The notes under the pieces are model-generated. The model searched no databases. It was not told the DNA's origin and saw nothing but the letters and a program-made list of their open reading frames with translations. A program made the translations under genes and the position numbers. From Cereibacter sphaeroides (GTDB lineage: Bacteria > Pseudomonadota > Alphaproteobacteria > Rhodobacterales > Rhodobacteraceae), in NCBI GenBank assembly GCA_003243455.1, contig QFQS01000006.1:1-64000 (forward strand): a stretch of DNA of 64,000 bases. The letters run 5' to 3'. Below are positions 16,988-24,280 of the stretch, in pieces (positions within the stretch are counted from its first letter, which is position 1; the number at the start of each line of letters is the position of its first letter).

Positions 16988-17539
16988 TCAATCGAGTTTC
17001 TTCAGATAGGTCCAGGTCGGCACACGTGCATTGCGGGCAACGCTAAAGCTTTCGGCGTCGCCGATATAGCTGAAACCGCAGTTGGTCAGCACACGGGCCG
17101 AGCCGGGATTGTCCTGAAACACCTCGGCAAAGATCGTGCGCGAGCCAAGCGGATTTTCGTGAACCAGCGCCCGGACAGCTTCGGAGGCATAGCCTGCGTT
17201 CCAAAAGGCGGGCGCGACCCAATAGCCTATCTCGGACTGCGCGCGATCCATCGCTTTCAGCGAGATCACACCCAGCACCTCGGCCAGGCCGGTGGCAGAG
17301 CCGTCCAGAACCCAGGCGTATTCCGGCCCGGTGCCCGCCATCATGCGGGTCACATAGGCTTCGGCCGCACCGGGGGGCAACGGGTGAGGGATCGACTGCG
17401 TGCCCTCGGCCACGCGCCGGTCGCCCGCATACATGGCGAACAGGCCCGCATCGGACTTTCGCATCGGGCGCAGCGTCAGCCGCCCCGCAGCAATGTCACT
17501 GACTGGCGAAAAATTCGCACTCGTCACGTCAAGCTTCAT
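16988..17539 (-). CDS. RimJ/RimL-type GNAT acetyltransferase
   Basis: A 183-residue GNAT enzyme of the ribosomal-protein-alanine acetyltransferase type. GRLTLRPMRKSDA is at residue ~19, the IGYWVAPAFWNAGYASEA acetyl-CoA segment around 113-131, and a C-terminal DNPGSARVLTNCGF motif follows. Its location between rpmA and obg is the common arrangement in this group, but the protein target is not known. A strong terminator separates it from rpmA. A weaker hairpin separates it from obg. Confidence 0.85.
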   Translation of the reverse strand: MKLDVTSANFSPVSDIAAGRLTLRPMRKSDAGLFAMYAGDRRVAEGTQSIPHPLPPGAAEAYVTRMMAGTGPEYAWVLDGSATGLAEVLGVISLKAMDRAQSEIGYWVAPAFWNAGYASEAVRALVHENPLGSRTIFAEVFQDNPGSARVLTNCGFSYIGDAESFSVARNARVPTWTYLKKLD

Positions 17540-17705
17540 GGCCTCCTCCTTCGAAGCGCATGGCGCCGGGCCTCCCCGCCCGGCTTGGTGGAAGAACCCG
17601 ATGAGAATGGCACCGGATTCCTTTGCCTCGCTTACCGGACCAAGATGGCGATCCGGTGTCGAATACCCAACATCACTAGGGCGTTACCAATGAACAAAAT
17701 CAGAA

Positions 17706-17733
17706 GGGGGACCGGCCTTCCGGCCGATCCCCC
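17706..17733 (-). terminator. rho-independent terminator after rpmA
   Basis: On the minus strand GGGGGATCGGCC and GGCCGGTCCCCC pair over 12 bp with one G-T wobble around a GGAA loop, followed by a T-rich tract (CTTCTGATTTTG). It lies 30 bp after the rpmA stop and would end the rplU-rpmA transcript. Confidence 0.8.
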
Positions 17734-17762
17734 GCTGCTAATTCCGCAAGGTTGCGTCCGGT

Positions 17763-18032
17763 TTACTCGGCGGCCTCCGCCACGGGGAGAACCGAAATGA
17801 AAGTGCGACCCTTCATGCCTTTCTTGAAGGTCACCTTACCTTCCACGACGGCAAAGATCGTGTGGTCGGTGCCCATGCCCACACCGGTTCCGGGGAACCA
17901 GGTGGTGCCGCGCTGACGCACGATGATGTTGCCGGGGATGGCGGCCTGGCCACCGTACAATTTCACGCCCAGACGACGGCCCGCGGAGTCGCGACCGTTG
18001 CGGGAAGAACCGCCTGCCTTTTTATGTGCCAT
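17763..18032 (-). CDS. rpmA: 50S ribosomal protein L27
   Basis: An 89-residue bL27. It begins MAHKKAGGSSRNGRDS, the normal N-terminal tail that reaches the peptidyl-transferase centre, so no N-terminal processing extension is present. GGQAAIPGNIIVRQRGT is the core. It sits six bases after rplU on the same strand and is followed by a strong terminator. Confidence 0.98.
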   Translation of the reverse strand: MAHKKAGGSSRNGRDSAGRRLGVKLYGGQAAIPGNIIVRQRGTTWFPGTGVGMGTDHTIFAVVEGKVTFKKGMKGRTFISVLPVAEAAE

Positions 18033-18038
18033 CTGTCG

Positions 18039-18494
18039 TTACTCCTTCGCAGCAGCAGCGGCCTTGGGGGCGCGCTTCGGTTTCGCCGGGGCCTCGACAA
18101 CCGGGGCAGCAGCGGCGTTGTGGGCCGTACGGCGCGCATCGGCGGTGCCGGTGGCGGCAGCCACGCCGGACTTGTCCGCGCCGGTCGCCAGGATGTCGGT
18201 CACGCGAACCAGCGTCAGCTGCTGACGGTGGCCCTTGGTGCGCTGCGACGAATGCTTACGACGGCGCTTGACGTAGTGGATGACCTTCTCGCCCTTGATC
18301 TGGTCGATCACCTCGGCCTGCACGGCCGCACCCGCGACGAGCGGCGCACCGACGGTCAGCTTGTCGCCGCCCACCATCAGGATTTCGTTGAACTGGATCT
18401 TGTCGCCAGCAATAGCGGACAGCTTCTCAACGCGCAGGACGTCACCCGCCTGCACCTTGTATTGCTTGCCGCCCGTTTTCAGGACCGCGAACAT
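18039..18494 (-). CDS. rplU: 50S ribosomal protein L21
   Basis: A 151-residue bL21. The core (residues 1-103) starts MFAVLKTGGKQYKVQAGD and includes the RRRKHSSQRTKGHRQ RNA-binding loop. A tail of about 45 residues rich in Ala, Pro and Lys follows, a low-complexity extension often seen in alphaproteobacteria and absent from E. coli L21. It is the first gene of the rplU-rpmA unit. Confidence 0.97.
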   Translation of the reverse strand: MFAVLKTGGKQYKVQAGDVLRVEKLSAIAGDKIQFNEILMVGGDKLTVGAPLVAGAAVQAEVIDQIKGEKVIHYVKRRRKHSSQRTKGHRQQLTLVRVTDILATGADKSGVAAATGTADARRTAHNAAAAPVVEAPAKPKRAPKAAAAAKE

Positions 18495-18590
18495 AGGTCT
18501 TTCCTTTTCCTTGACCGCATCCTGTGGCCCCGGATCGAACCGGCGTTTGGTGCCTCGGACAGCGCGCCCCCTGACGGAGCGATATTAAAC

Positions 18591-18611
18591 AAAAAGCCCC
18601 GGCCGGGCCTG
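18591..18611 (-). terminator. rho-independent terminator after the DUF2059 gene
   Basis: On the minus strand GCCCGGCCGGGGC forms a GC stem followed by TTTTTG. It lies 70 bp after the DUF2059 stop and upstream of rplU, isolating the ribosomal operon from upstream transcription. Confidence 0.72.
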
Positions 18612-18681
18612 CGCCCTTCCGGAGATGCGGCTATATCTGCGAAGCCTCCCGGATTGTCAAGCAGGACGGAAGGCGGGCGGG

Positions 18682-19509
18682 TCAGATATCCTGCCCGGCC
18701 AGAACGCCCGCAGCGGCACGACCCAGATCACCGGAAATCTGCACGAAGACTTCGTCAAAGGCGCCAAAAAGCGCCTCGTTCAGCACCTGCGCCTCGGGGG
18801 TTTCAGAGAAGGCGATGTAGGCTTGCAGGTCGTCGTCCGACAGCGGCCCGTAGGCCATGGCGAGATAGGGGTATAGCCAGGCCTCGGTCTCGGTCCGAAC
18901 CTCGGGCTCCTGCGACCAGACATCCGACAGGATATTATCCTGACTCATGCCATCCGCGCCAAAGGCGCCGGCATCGGCCATGCTCTGATAGAAGGCCAGA
19001 TTGGCGTTCAACGAACCCGCGACGTTTTCTTCGATCAGGTCGTTCGTCGCAGCGAACTTTTCGAGAAGGTCCAGCCGCGGATCGCGGTCCGCGCGCATCG
19101 CCTCCAGCTTGCCCTTGGCCGCCTCTTCCACACTGTCGTCAAGCAATGCACGACGGGCGTCGATTTCCAGTCCGACGATGCGCTGACCGCGATCGGAGGC
19201 AAAGAAATCGACCAGCACCTGCAATGCGTCAGGATCGTCACCCAGCCGCCGCTCGAAGGCCTGCGAGAAACGCAGTTGCATCCGTGTTTCGTCATAGATG
19301 CCGCCGACAAGTTCCGACCACCGCGCACCCGCCGCCTCGGGGAAAAGCTCGCCGCGCAACTCGTCGCCATAGCCGATGCCTTCGTCATGCATGACGGAGA
19401 TGACATCGGACAGCCTCAGCGCGGCGCTGACATCCGCCGGTTCGGCGGCCGAAGCGCCAAATGGGGCGAGCAAAAAAAGCCATAGAACTGGAAGTATGCG
19501 CAACAGCAT
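18682..19509 (-). CDS. DUF2059 domain exported protein
   Basis: A 275-residue protein with a signal peptide (LLRILPVLWLFLLAPFGASA, cleavage near residue 22) and a DUF2059-type region around FFASDRGQRIVGLEIDAR. The rest is predicted mostly helical and acidic. It is periplasmic; the function of the family is unknown. ATG at 19509 is chosen because it gives the signal peptide. It is separated from rplU by a terminator and lies upstream of tRNA-Ser on the opposite strand. Confidence 0.78.
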   Translation of the reverse strand: MLLRILPVLWLFLLAPFGASAAEPADVSAALRLSDVISVMHDEGIGYGDELRGELFPEAAGARWSELVGGIYDETRMQLRFSQAFERRLGDDPDALQVLVDFFASDRGQRIVGLEIDARRALLDDSVEEAAKGKLEAMRADRDPRLDLLEKFAATNDLIEENVAGSLNANLAFYQSMADAGAFGADGMSQDNILSDVWSQEPEVRTETEAWLYPYLAMAYGPLSDDDLQAYIAFSETPEAQVLNEALFGAFDEVFVQISGDLGRAAAGVLAGQDI

Positions 19510-19663
19510 CGGCTGCCCTCTTTCATCGGCCGCCGATACACCTAGGGCCTTCGGCACTCTATGCCAATACCGCCCATGCGGTGCGCTGGTCACAGTCGCG
19601 GAATCGGGCTTGCAAGCGCCCAGCCGCTCGACTACATCCCCCGCTCACGACGACCACCGACGC

Positions 19664-19753
19664 GGAGAGGTGCCGGAGCGGTCGAACGGGGCGGTCTCGA
19701 AAACCGTTGACCCTTTGCGGGGTCCCAGGGTTCGAATCCCTGTCTCTCCGCCA
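19664..19753 (+). tRNA. tRNA-Ser(CGA)
   Basis: A 90-base class II tRNA with a long variable arm. The acceptor stem is GGAGAGG paired with TCTCTCC, followed by discriminator G and an encoded CCA. The anticodon loop CTCGAAA gives anticodon CGA (codon UCG). The T arm is CAGGG-TTCGAAT-CCCTG. An AT-richer stretch with a sulfatase gene begins directly after it. Confidence 0.96.
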
Positions 19754-19902
19754 CACACCCACCAGACGAAAATACTCCTATATTTTCCTGCCTGGATACC
19801 CATCTTGGCAACCACACACGTCAACCACACAGGCGCGGCATTCCTTCGACGGCTCATCCTCTTCAGATTGCACGACAACATCCAGCCAATGCGTTGGCTG
19901 CG

Positions 19903-19956
19903 ACCTGAAGCGCGAATGTAGAAACCGGCATAGCTCCGCACTCTCGCGCTTCAGGT
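19903..19956. repeat. 13-bp perfect inverted repeat near tRNA-Ser
   Basis: ACCTGAAGCGCGA at 19903-19915 is the exact reverse complement of TCGCGCTTCAGGT at 19944-19956, with 28 bases between. Just before it, CAGCCAA-TGCG-TTGGCTG (19883-19900) is a second hairpin. They lie after the convergent ends of tRNA-Ser and the sulfatase gene, so a transcription-stop role is plausible; an old mobile-element end is an alternative. Confidence 0.55.
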
Positions 19957-20015
19957 AATCAGACGCGCGCCGTTAACTTTCGTGGTCTGACCGAGGGCGC
20001 AATGTCATGACGGCA

Positions 20016-22538
20016 CTAATCCTTGGCTTTCATCGCCGCCTCAAGCTTGGCTTTGTCCGCGCCACTAAGCTGCGGTCGATCAATGACCAGTTTCAGGTTG
20101 TCAATCGACCCGGTGAAGGCGAAGGGCGTCTTATAAATCTTGTCGTTCACAGGCGTTCCCGTGTCAGAGCCGATATCCATGTTTTCGTCCCATGCCAGAA
20201 TCAGCGGGATTGTGTGGTCCAGCTTTTGGGTCGCAACGACTTTGCCGTCTACCGAGAGTGTGCCTGTTCCCGATTGTCCGATGCCGCTCATGCTGTTGAA
20301 TGCAAGCGTTTCGGCACCCATGCCCTCATACTTGAAATCGAACACAAGGGTGTGGTTTCCGGCAGAGAGCGTATCCGTTGCTGCCCAGACCACATTTTTT
20401 AGCCCAACCAGGTTCCAGTCGAACGTCGGCTTGCCCTTGTTGAGATAAAACCCATAGCCGGTAAAGCGCCCTCCTTGGGTAATAATCATCCCGTCGCCAC
20501 CATCTGCAGGCACGGTTATGTCCGCAGTGAATGTGTATGAAGCGTTCAGCAGGCTAGGCGCGACACCGTTCGAAATTCCTGTCATTCTGCCAGGGAAAGC
20601 GAACTCGGTCCTTCCTGCCGTGGCGCTGGGACGAGGTGTTGCAAAGCGTGTGGCGACAGAGGAATCCAGGGGCAGAACGTCAAACTTATCGGCCTCTTGC
20701 CAGAACAGGCCCTGTAGCTCCTTAAGTTTTTCCGGATACTTCGCGGCAACGTCCGTATTTTGGCTCCAGTCGTTAACAACGTCATAAAGCTCCCATTGTG
20801 CGTTGTCGGCTGGTGCCGGGTCGGTTGTGCCACTGGTATCCCAGGATGGGCGAGTAACCTTTGTCGTAGCCATCCACCCTTCGTTATAGAGCGCAAATTC
20901 ACCCATCATCTCGAAGTATTGCGTGAGATGACGCGATGGCTCGTCCTTGTTTGCCGCATCGAAGGTATAGACGAGGCTGGTCCCCTCCATCGGACTTTGC
21001 GCAATGCCATCAACGACGGAAGGCTCGCGAATGCCTGTGGCTTCCAGGATGGTCGGCGCGATGTCAATGACATGCGCGAACTGTGTCCGGATACCGCCCT
21101 TGTCGGTAATCTGCCCGGGCCAGGCGATGGCCATGCCTTGTTTCGTGCCGCCAAAGTAGCCGGCAATCTGCTTGGTCCATTTGAAGGGGGTGTCAAACGC
21201 CCAGGACCAGGCAACCGACATGTGGTTGTAGGTATATTCCGTGCCCCAGATGTCATAGAAAGACTTGAGCTGATCAGCGACGGGCACACTGACCCCGTTG
21301 AAGCTGGCCACCTCGTTTGGCGTGCCCAAAAGGGTCCCTTCCGCCGATGACCCGTTGTCGCCGGAAATGTAGATGATCAGCGTGTTATCGATCTCTCCGC
21401 TATCCTTGACCGCCTGGATGACGCGGCCAATTTCACTGTCGGTGTAAGCGAGATAGGCCGCATACACATCAGCCTGACGAATGAACATCTTCTTTTCGTC
21501 TGCCGAGAGCTGGTCCCAGTTCTTTAGCAGGTCGGAAGGCCAAGGTGTCAGTTCCGCATTCTGCGGAATGACGCCAAGCTTTTTCTGATTGGCAAAGATA
21601 GTTTCGCGCAACTGGTTCCAGCCGCCATCAAACAGGTGCATTGCGCTGATCTTGTCCACCCATTCCTTGGTCGGATGGTGCGGCGCGTGGGTGCCGCCTG
21701 GCGCATAGTAAACCATCCAGGGCTGCGTCGGCGAAATCGTGTTGAGTTGCTCCATGTATCCGATAGCTTCATCTGCCATCGCAGTTATCAGATTGTAGTT
21801 TTCCTGCGTTTCAAACGGATAGATCTGCGTTGTGTTGCGGAAAAGGTTTCCGGGTGTCCACTGGCTCGTGTCGCCTCCCATGAAGCCGTAGAAGTAATCA
21901 AACCCCATGCCGGTCGGCCATTGGTCGAAGGGACCGGCCATGCTGATCTGATAGGCGGGCGTGTTGTGGTTCTTGCCGAACCATGAGGTATTGTAGCCGT
22001 TTTCCTTCAGGATCGTGGCAATGGTTGCCTTGTCCTTGGTGATGACTGAGTCATAGCCCGGAAAGCCGGTGGCCTGCTCGGCAATCACCCCGAAACCCGC
22101 GGAATGATGATTGCGTCCGGTCAAAAGCGCGGCTCGCGTTGGCGAGCACAGCGCGGTGGAATGCATGTTTGTATATCGCAGCCCCATTGCCGCAATTTCA
22201 TCAAGCGCAGGAGTGGGTATCACGCCGCCAAAGGTCGAGGGAGCACCAAAGCCAACATCATCAGTGATGATGAGCAGGACGTTTGGTGCCCCTTCCGGTG
22301 GAACGATGCGTGGCTGCCAGAATGGTGTCGATTGCAATGCGTTCCGCTCGATCTTGCCTCCGAAAGGCATATCGGGCGTCGGCAATTGCAGGCCGCCGAC
22401 AGATCGCGTGGCGGCGGGCGAACCAAGGGCGGGCGCGTCTTGGGCAAAGGCGGCCGTCGTGGCCAGATTGGTCAGCGCTGTTGTCAAGATTGCGCCGCTC
22501 ATGGCCCCCAGGACCAAATTAAGAAGACGTGAGGTCAT
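20016..22538 (-). CDS. exported arylsulfatase (formylglycine type)
   Basis: An 840-residue sulfatase with a signal peptide (residues 1-32, cleaved after AFA). The nucleophile is Cys131 in CSPTRAALLTGR, the substrate of formylglycine-generating enzyme. VLLIITDDVGFG at ~88-98 supplies metal-binding aspartates. The conserved HAPHHPTKEW and SGDNGSSAEG segments follow, and the C-terminal ~200 residues look like a beta-sandwich of LamG type. It would release sulfate from an organic sulfate ester in the periplasm. GGAGGAG before the ATG at 22538 fixes the start. The local DNA is AT-richer than its neighbours and it lies next to a tRNA gene, so acquisition by transfer is likely. No maturase or transporter partner lies beside it. 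Confidence 0.92.
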   Translation of the reverse strand: MTSRLLNLVLGAMSGAILTTALTNLATTAAFAQDAPALGSPAATRSVGGLQLPTPDMPFGGKIERNALQSTPFWQPRIVPPEGAPNVLLIITDDVGFGAPSTFGGVIPTPALDEIAAMGLRYTNMHSTALCSPTRAALLTGRNHHSAGFGVIAEQATGFPGYDSVITKDKATIATILKENGYNTSWFGKNHNTPAYQISMAGPFDQWPTGMGFDYFYGFMGGDTSQWTPGNLFRNTTQIYPFETQENYNLITAMADEAIGYMEQLNTISPTQPWMVYYAPGGTHAPHHPTKEWVDKISAMHLFDGGWNQLRETIFANQKKLGVIPQNAELTPWPSDLLKNWDQLSADEKKMFIRQADVYAAYLAYTDSEIGRVIQAVKDSGEIDNTLIIYISGDNGSSAEGTLLGTPNEVASFNGVSVPVADQLKSFYDIWGTEYTYNHMSVAWSWAFDTPFKWTKQIAGYFGGTKQGMAIAWPGQITDKGGIRTQFAHVIDIAPTILEATGIREPSVVDGIAQSPMEGTSLVYTFDAANKDEPSRHLTQYFEMMGEFALYNEGWMATTKVTRPSWDTSGTTDPAPADNAQWELYDVVNDWSQNTDVAAKYPEKLKELQGLFWQEADKFDVLPLDSSVATRFATPRPSATAGRTEFAFPGRMTGISNGVAPSLLNASYTFTADITVPADGGDGMIITQGGRFTGYGFYLNKGKPTFDWNLVGLKNVVWAATDTLSAGNHTLVFDFKYEGMGAETLAFNSMSGIGQSGTGTLSVDGKVVATQKLDHTIPLILAWDENMDIGSDTGTPVNDKIYKTPFAFTGSIDNLKLVIDRPQLSGADKAKLEAAMKAKD

Positions 22539-23239
22539 TTTACTCCTCCCGAGAGTCAAAGTTTGCACGGTTTCGAACCCGAAAAACCAGACGAGATTAG
22601 GCCGCGAAGCCATCGCTTTCTTGTAAGACTTGACCCAACTAAGTAATTCACCCAAAAAGAAATATTTCGCTACGGCATCCATGAGGACACCGGACAGAAC
22701 ATTTTCAGATCAAGCGGTCTTACGTTTGGTATCTCAGCTGCTAAAAATCGCTGTTACCAATTCGCGCCAAAAGATAAATCTGACATTGTAAGGGCGATGA
22801 CTGCAACCTTTGATGCCCTACAGCTATATTCCCTGGTAGCTCTCAAGGGCACCGCCATCTCTAACAGAAAGTGTCTTCCTTGGCGTCCCTTTTTGCCATG
22901 CGGGCTATCTGGATGGAAGGTTGCTTCACCCCCTTAAGAGCAGCCAAGACACCTCCTGCCACTCAAGTTCAACCGGCCCTGGACGAAACTTGCCGATCCG
23001 CGCCAATCTTGCCTTGGTATCGACAACGCTTGCTCAGACGCTTGCCTTCGGCTTTCGCTTGATCGAATGCACGCCAAGGGCCAGACAGTCATTCTCGTTA
23101 TTGCCTGGATCAATGACCTATCTGCGGCTCAGCGGTTGGTTGCCGCCTGCATTTCCCGGCGCAGCCTGAACTATGTCAGGGAACCGCCAGCCCTCCTTTC
23201 GCATTACGCTTGCGAGATCAATGCGCAAGGAGGATGCAG
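22539..23239. other. 700-bp AT-richer non-coding stretch
   Basis: I see no convincing gene on either strand; the short frames present have no ribosome sites or recognisable motifs. The stretch contains the promoter of the minus-strand sulfatase gene and probably that of the small lipoprotein gene. Its composition differs from the surrounding genes and could be the remains of acquired DNA, but no transposase fragment or terminal repeat is recognisable. Confidence 0.5.
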
Positions 23240-23434
23240 ATGCAGACCCGAAACCCCCTGATGGCAGCGGCCACCGCGATGACGCTTTTTCTGACGGTCG
23301 CGGCCTGCGGCAATACGACCGGTCAACGCGTGGCGACCGGTGCGCTTGGCGGAGCGGTGGCGGGACAGGTGATTGCAGATGATCCTCTGGCCGGGGCAGC
23401 GATCGGTGGCATCGGCGGCGCACTGATCAAGTAG
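23240..23434 (+). CDS. small glycine-zipper lipoprotein
   Basis: A 64-residue lipoprotein. The signal peptide ends in the lipobox VAAC (Cys23 lipidated). The mature part is one hydrophobic glycine-rich stretch (GALGGAVAGQVIADDPLAGA and onward), like the glycine-zipper OsmB/YmgG-type proteins that insert into membranes. The ATG at 23240 is preceded by AAGGAGG with six bases between; the ATG at 23234 directly abuts the ribosome site and is less likely. The function is unknown; relatives are often stress-induced. Confidence 0.75.
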   Translation: MQTRNPLMAAATAMTLFLTVAACGNTTGQRVATGALGGAVAGQVIADDPLAGAAIGGIGGALIK

Positions 23435-23465
23435 GTGCAGATCAAGTAGGCGCAAACGTCGGATT

Positions 23466-23485
23466 ATCCCGTTTCCCGACGGGAT
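23466..23485. promoter_or_regulatory. inverted repeat upstream of the Rrf2 gene
   Basis: ATCCCGT and ACGGGAT are perfect reverse complements separated by six bases. They lie 40-60 bp upstream of the Rrf2 start codon. A second, 10-bp palindrome, CCTACGTAGG, lies at 23512-23521, four bases before the ATG. Either could be the autoregulatory operator; the first could also be a terminator stem for the lipoprotein gene, though no T run follows. Confidence 0.45.
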
Positions 23486-23524
23486 TTGCATTGAGCGCTG
23501 CGTGATGCTGACCTACGTAGGGGC

Positions 23525-23983
23525 ATGATCACGCAGAAGATGAAATATGCGCTGAAGGCCCTTTTGGTGCTGGCCGACGAAAAGGCAGGCGCGGGTGAGG
23601 CACTGCGCATCGAGGAAATCGCCCGGCGGGCAGAAACGCCGAAGCGGTTTCTGGAACATATCCTGCTCGAGATACGCAATGCCGGCTATATCTCCAGCAT
23701 TCGGGGACGCAATGGCGGCTACCAATTGGTAACCGACCCGGCCGCCATCCCGATCAGTGAACTTCTGCGGATGATCGACGGGCCTATCGCGCCCTTGATG
23801 TGCCTGTCACGACGCACCTACCAGCGCTGCGAGGATTGCGCGGACGAGGCCACCTGCCGCATACGCAAGGTCTTTGCGGAGGTCTTCTGGTCCTATCTGG
23901 TCCTGATCGAATCCCTGACGCTGGAAGACCTTCTGCGCAGCCCCGCCGCCGCAAGACAGGTCATGGCGGGCAACGAAGCCTGA
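23525..23983 (+). CDS. Rrf2-family iron-sulfur transcriptional regulator
   Basis: A 152-residue Rrf2/IscR-type regulator. The winged helix occupies residues ~1-80 (KYALKALLVLA, RRAETPKRFLEHILLEIRNAG, SIRGRNGGYQL). Cysteines 93, 102, 105 and 111 follow on the linker. This cluster could bind an Fe-S centre or act as a thiol sensor. The exact subgroup (IscR, NsrR, RirA or CymR-like) cannot be settled by eye, and no sulfur or iron operon is adjacent. Two palindromes just upstream suggest autoregulation. The ATG at 23525 begins the family N-terminus; the ribosome site is weak (GTAGGGG). Confidence 0.88.
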   Translation: MITQKMKYALKALLVLADEKAGAGEALRIEEIARRAETPKRFLEHILLEIRNAGYISSIRGRNGGYQLVTDPAAIPISELLRMIDGPIAPLMCLSRRTYQRCEDCADEATCRIRKVFAEVFWSYLVLIESLTLEDLLRSPAAARQVMAGNEA

Positions 23984-24061
23984 CGAAAATCTTCATGCAG
24001 GTGACGCCAAAGGCCGCTAGCATCGTCTGGCCGCCCAAGCGGGGCGACAGGGGAGGACAAA

Positions 24062-24280
24062 ATGCGCATTTTCATTTTCGCAGCTGTTTCCACGCTTCTG
24101 ATCTCTCCGGCTTTCGCCGCGGATGAGGCCGAAGCGCTAAAGACCTACTGCAAACCCGACATTGAACGGCTGTGCCATGGCGTTGAGCCGGGCAACGGTG
24201 CGTTGAAGAAATGCCTTAAAGATCATGAGAAAGATATCTCAGTCGGCTGTGCAGAGGCCCTGAAAGCTCTGAAGGGCTAG
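24062..24280 (+). CDS. small exported cysteine-rich-repeat protein
   Basis: A 72-residue protein with a signal peptide (MRIFIFAAVSTLLISPAFA, cleavage near residue 19). One cysteine-rich repeat of the eukaryotic Golgi-protein GLG1 type follows, with Cys at YCKPDIERLC, KKCL and VGCAEAL, likely forming two disulfides in the periplasm. Function is unknown. GGGAGGAC seven bases upstream supports the ATG. Its TAG stop overlaps the stop codon of the convergent RND gene in the shared bases CTAG. Confidence 0.78.
   Translation: MRIFIFAAVSTLLISPAFAADEAEALKTYCKPDIERLCHGVEPGNGALKKCLKDHEKDISVGCAEALKALKG

Noticed and set aside
19664..19753. Integration site with a duplicated tRNA end
   Set aside because: I could not find a second copy of the tRNA 3' sequence within the next several kilobases, so an att pair is not supported.
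22539..23239. Transposase or integrase remnants near the sulfatase
   Set aside because: No catalytic motif, terminal repeat or coding frame of any length could be recognised in the AT-richer DNA.
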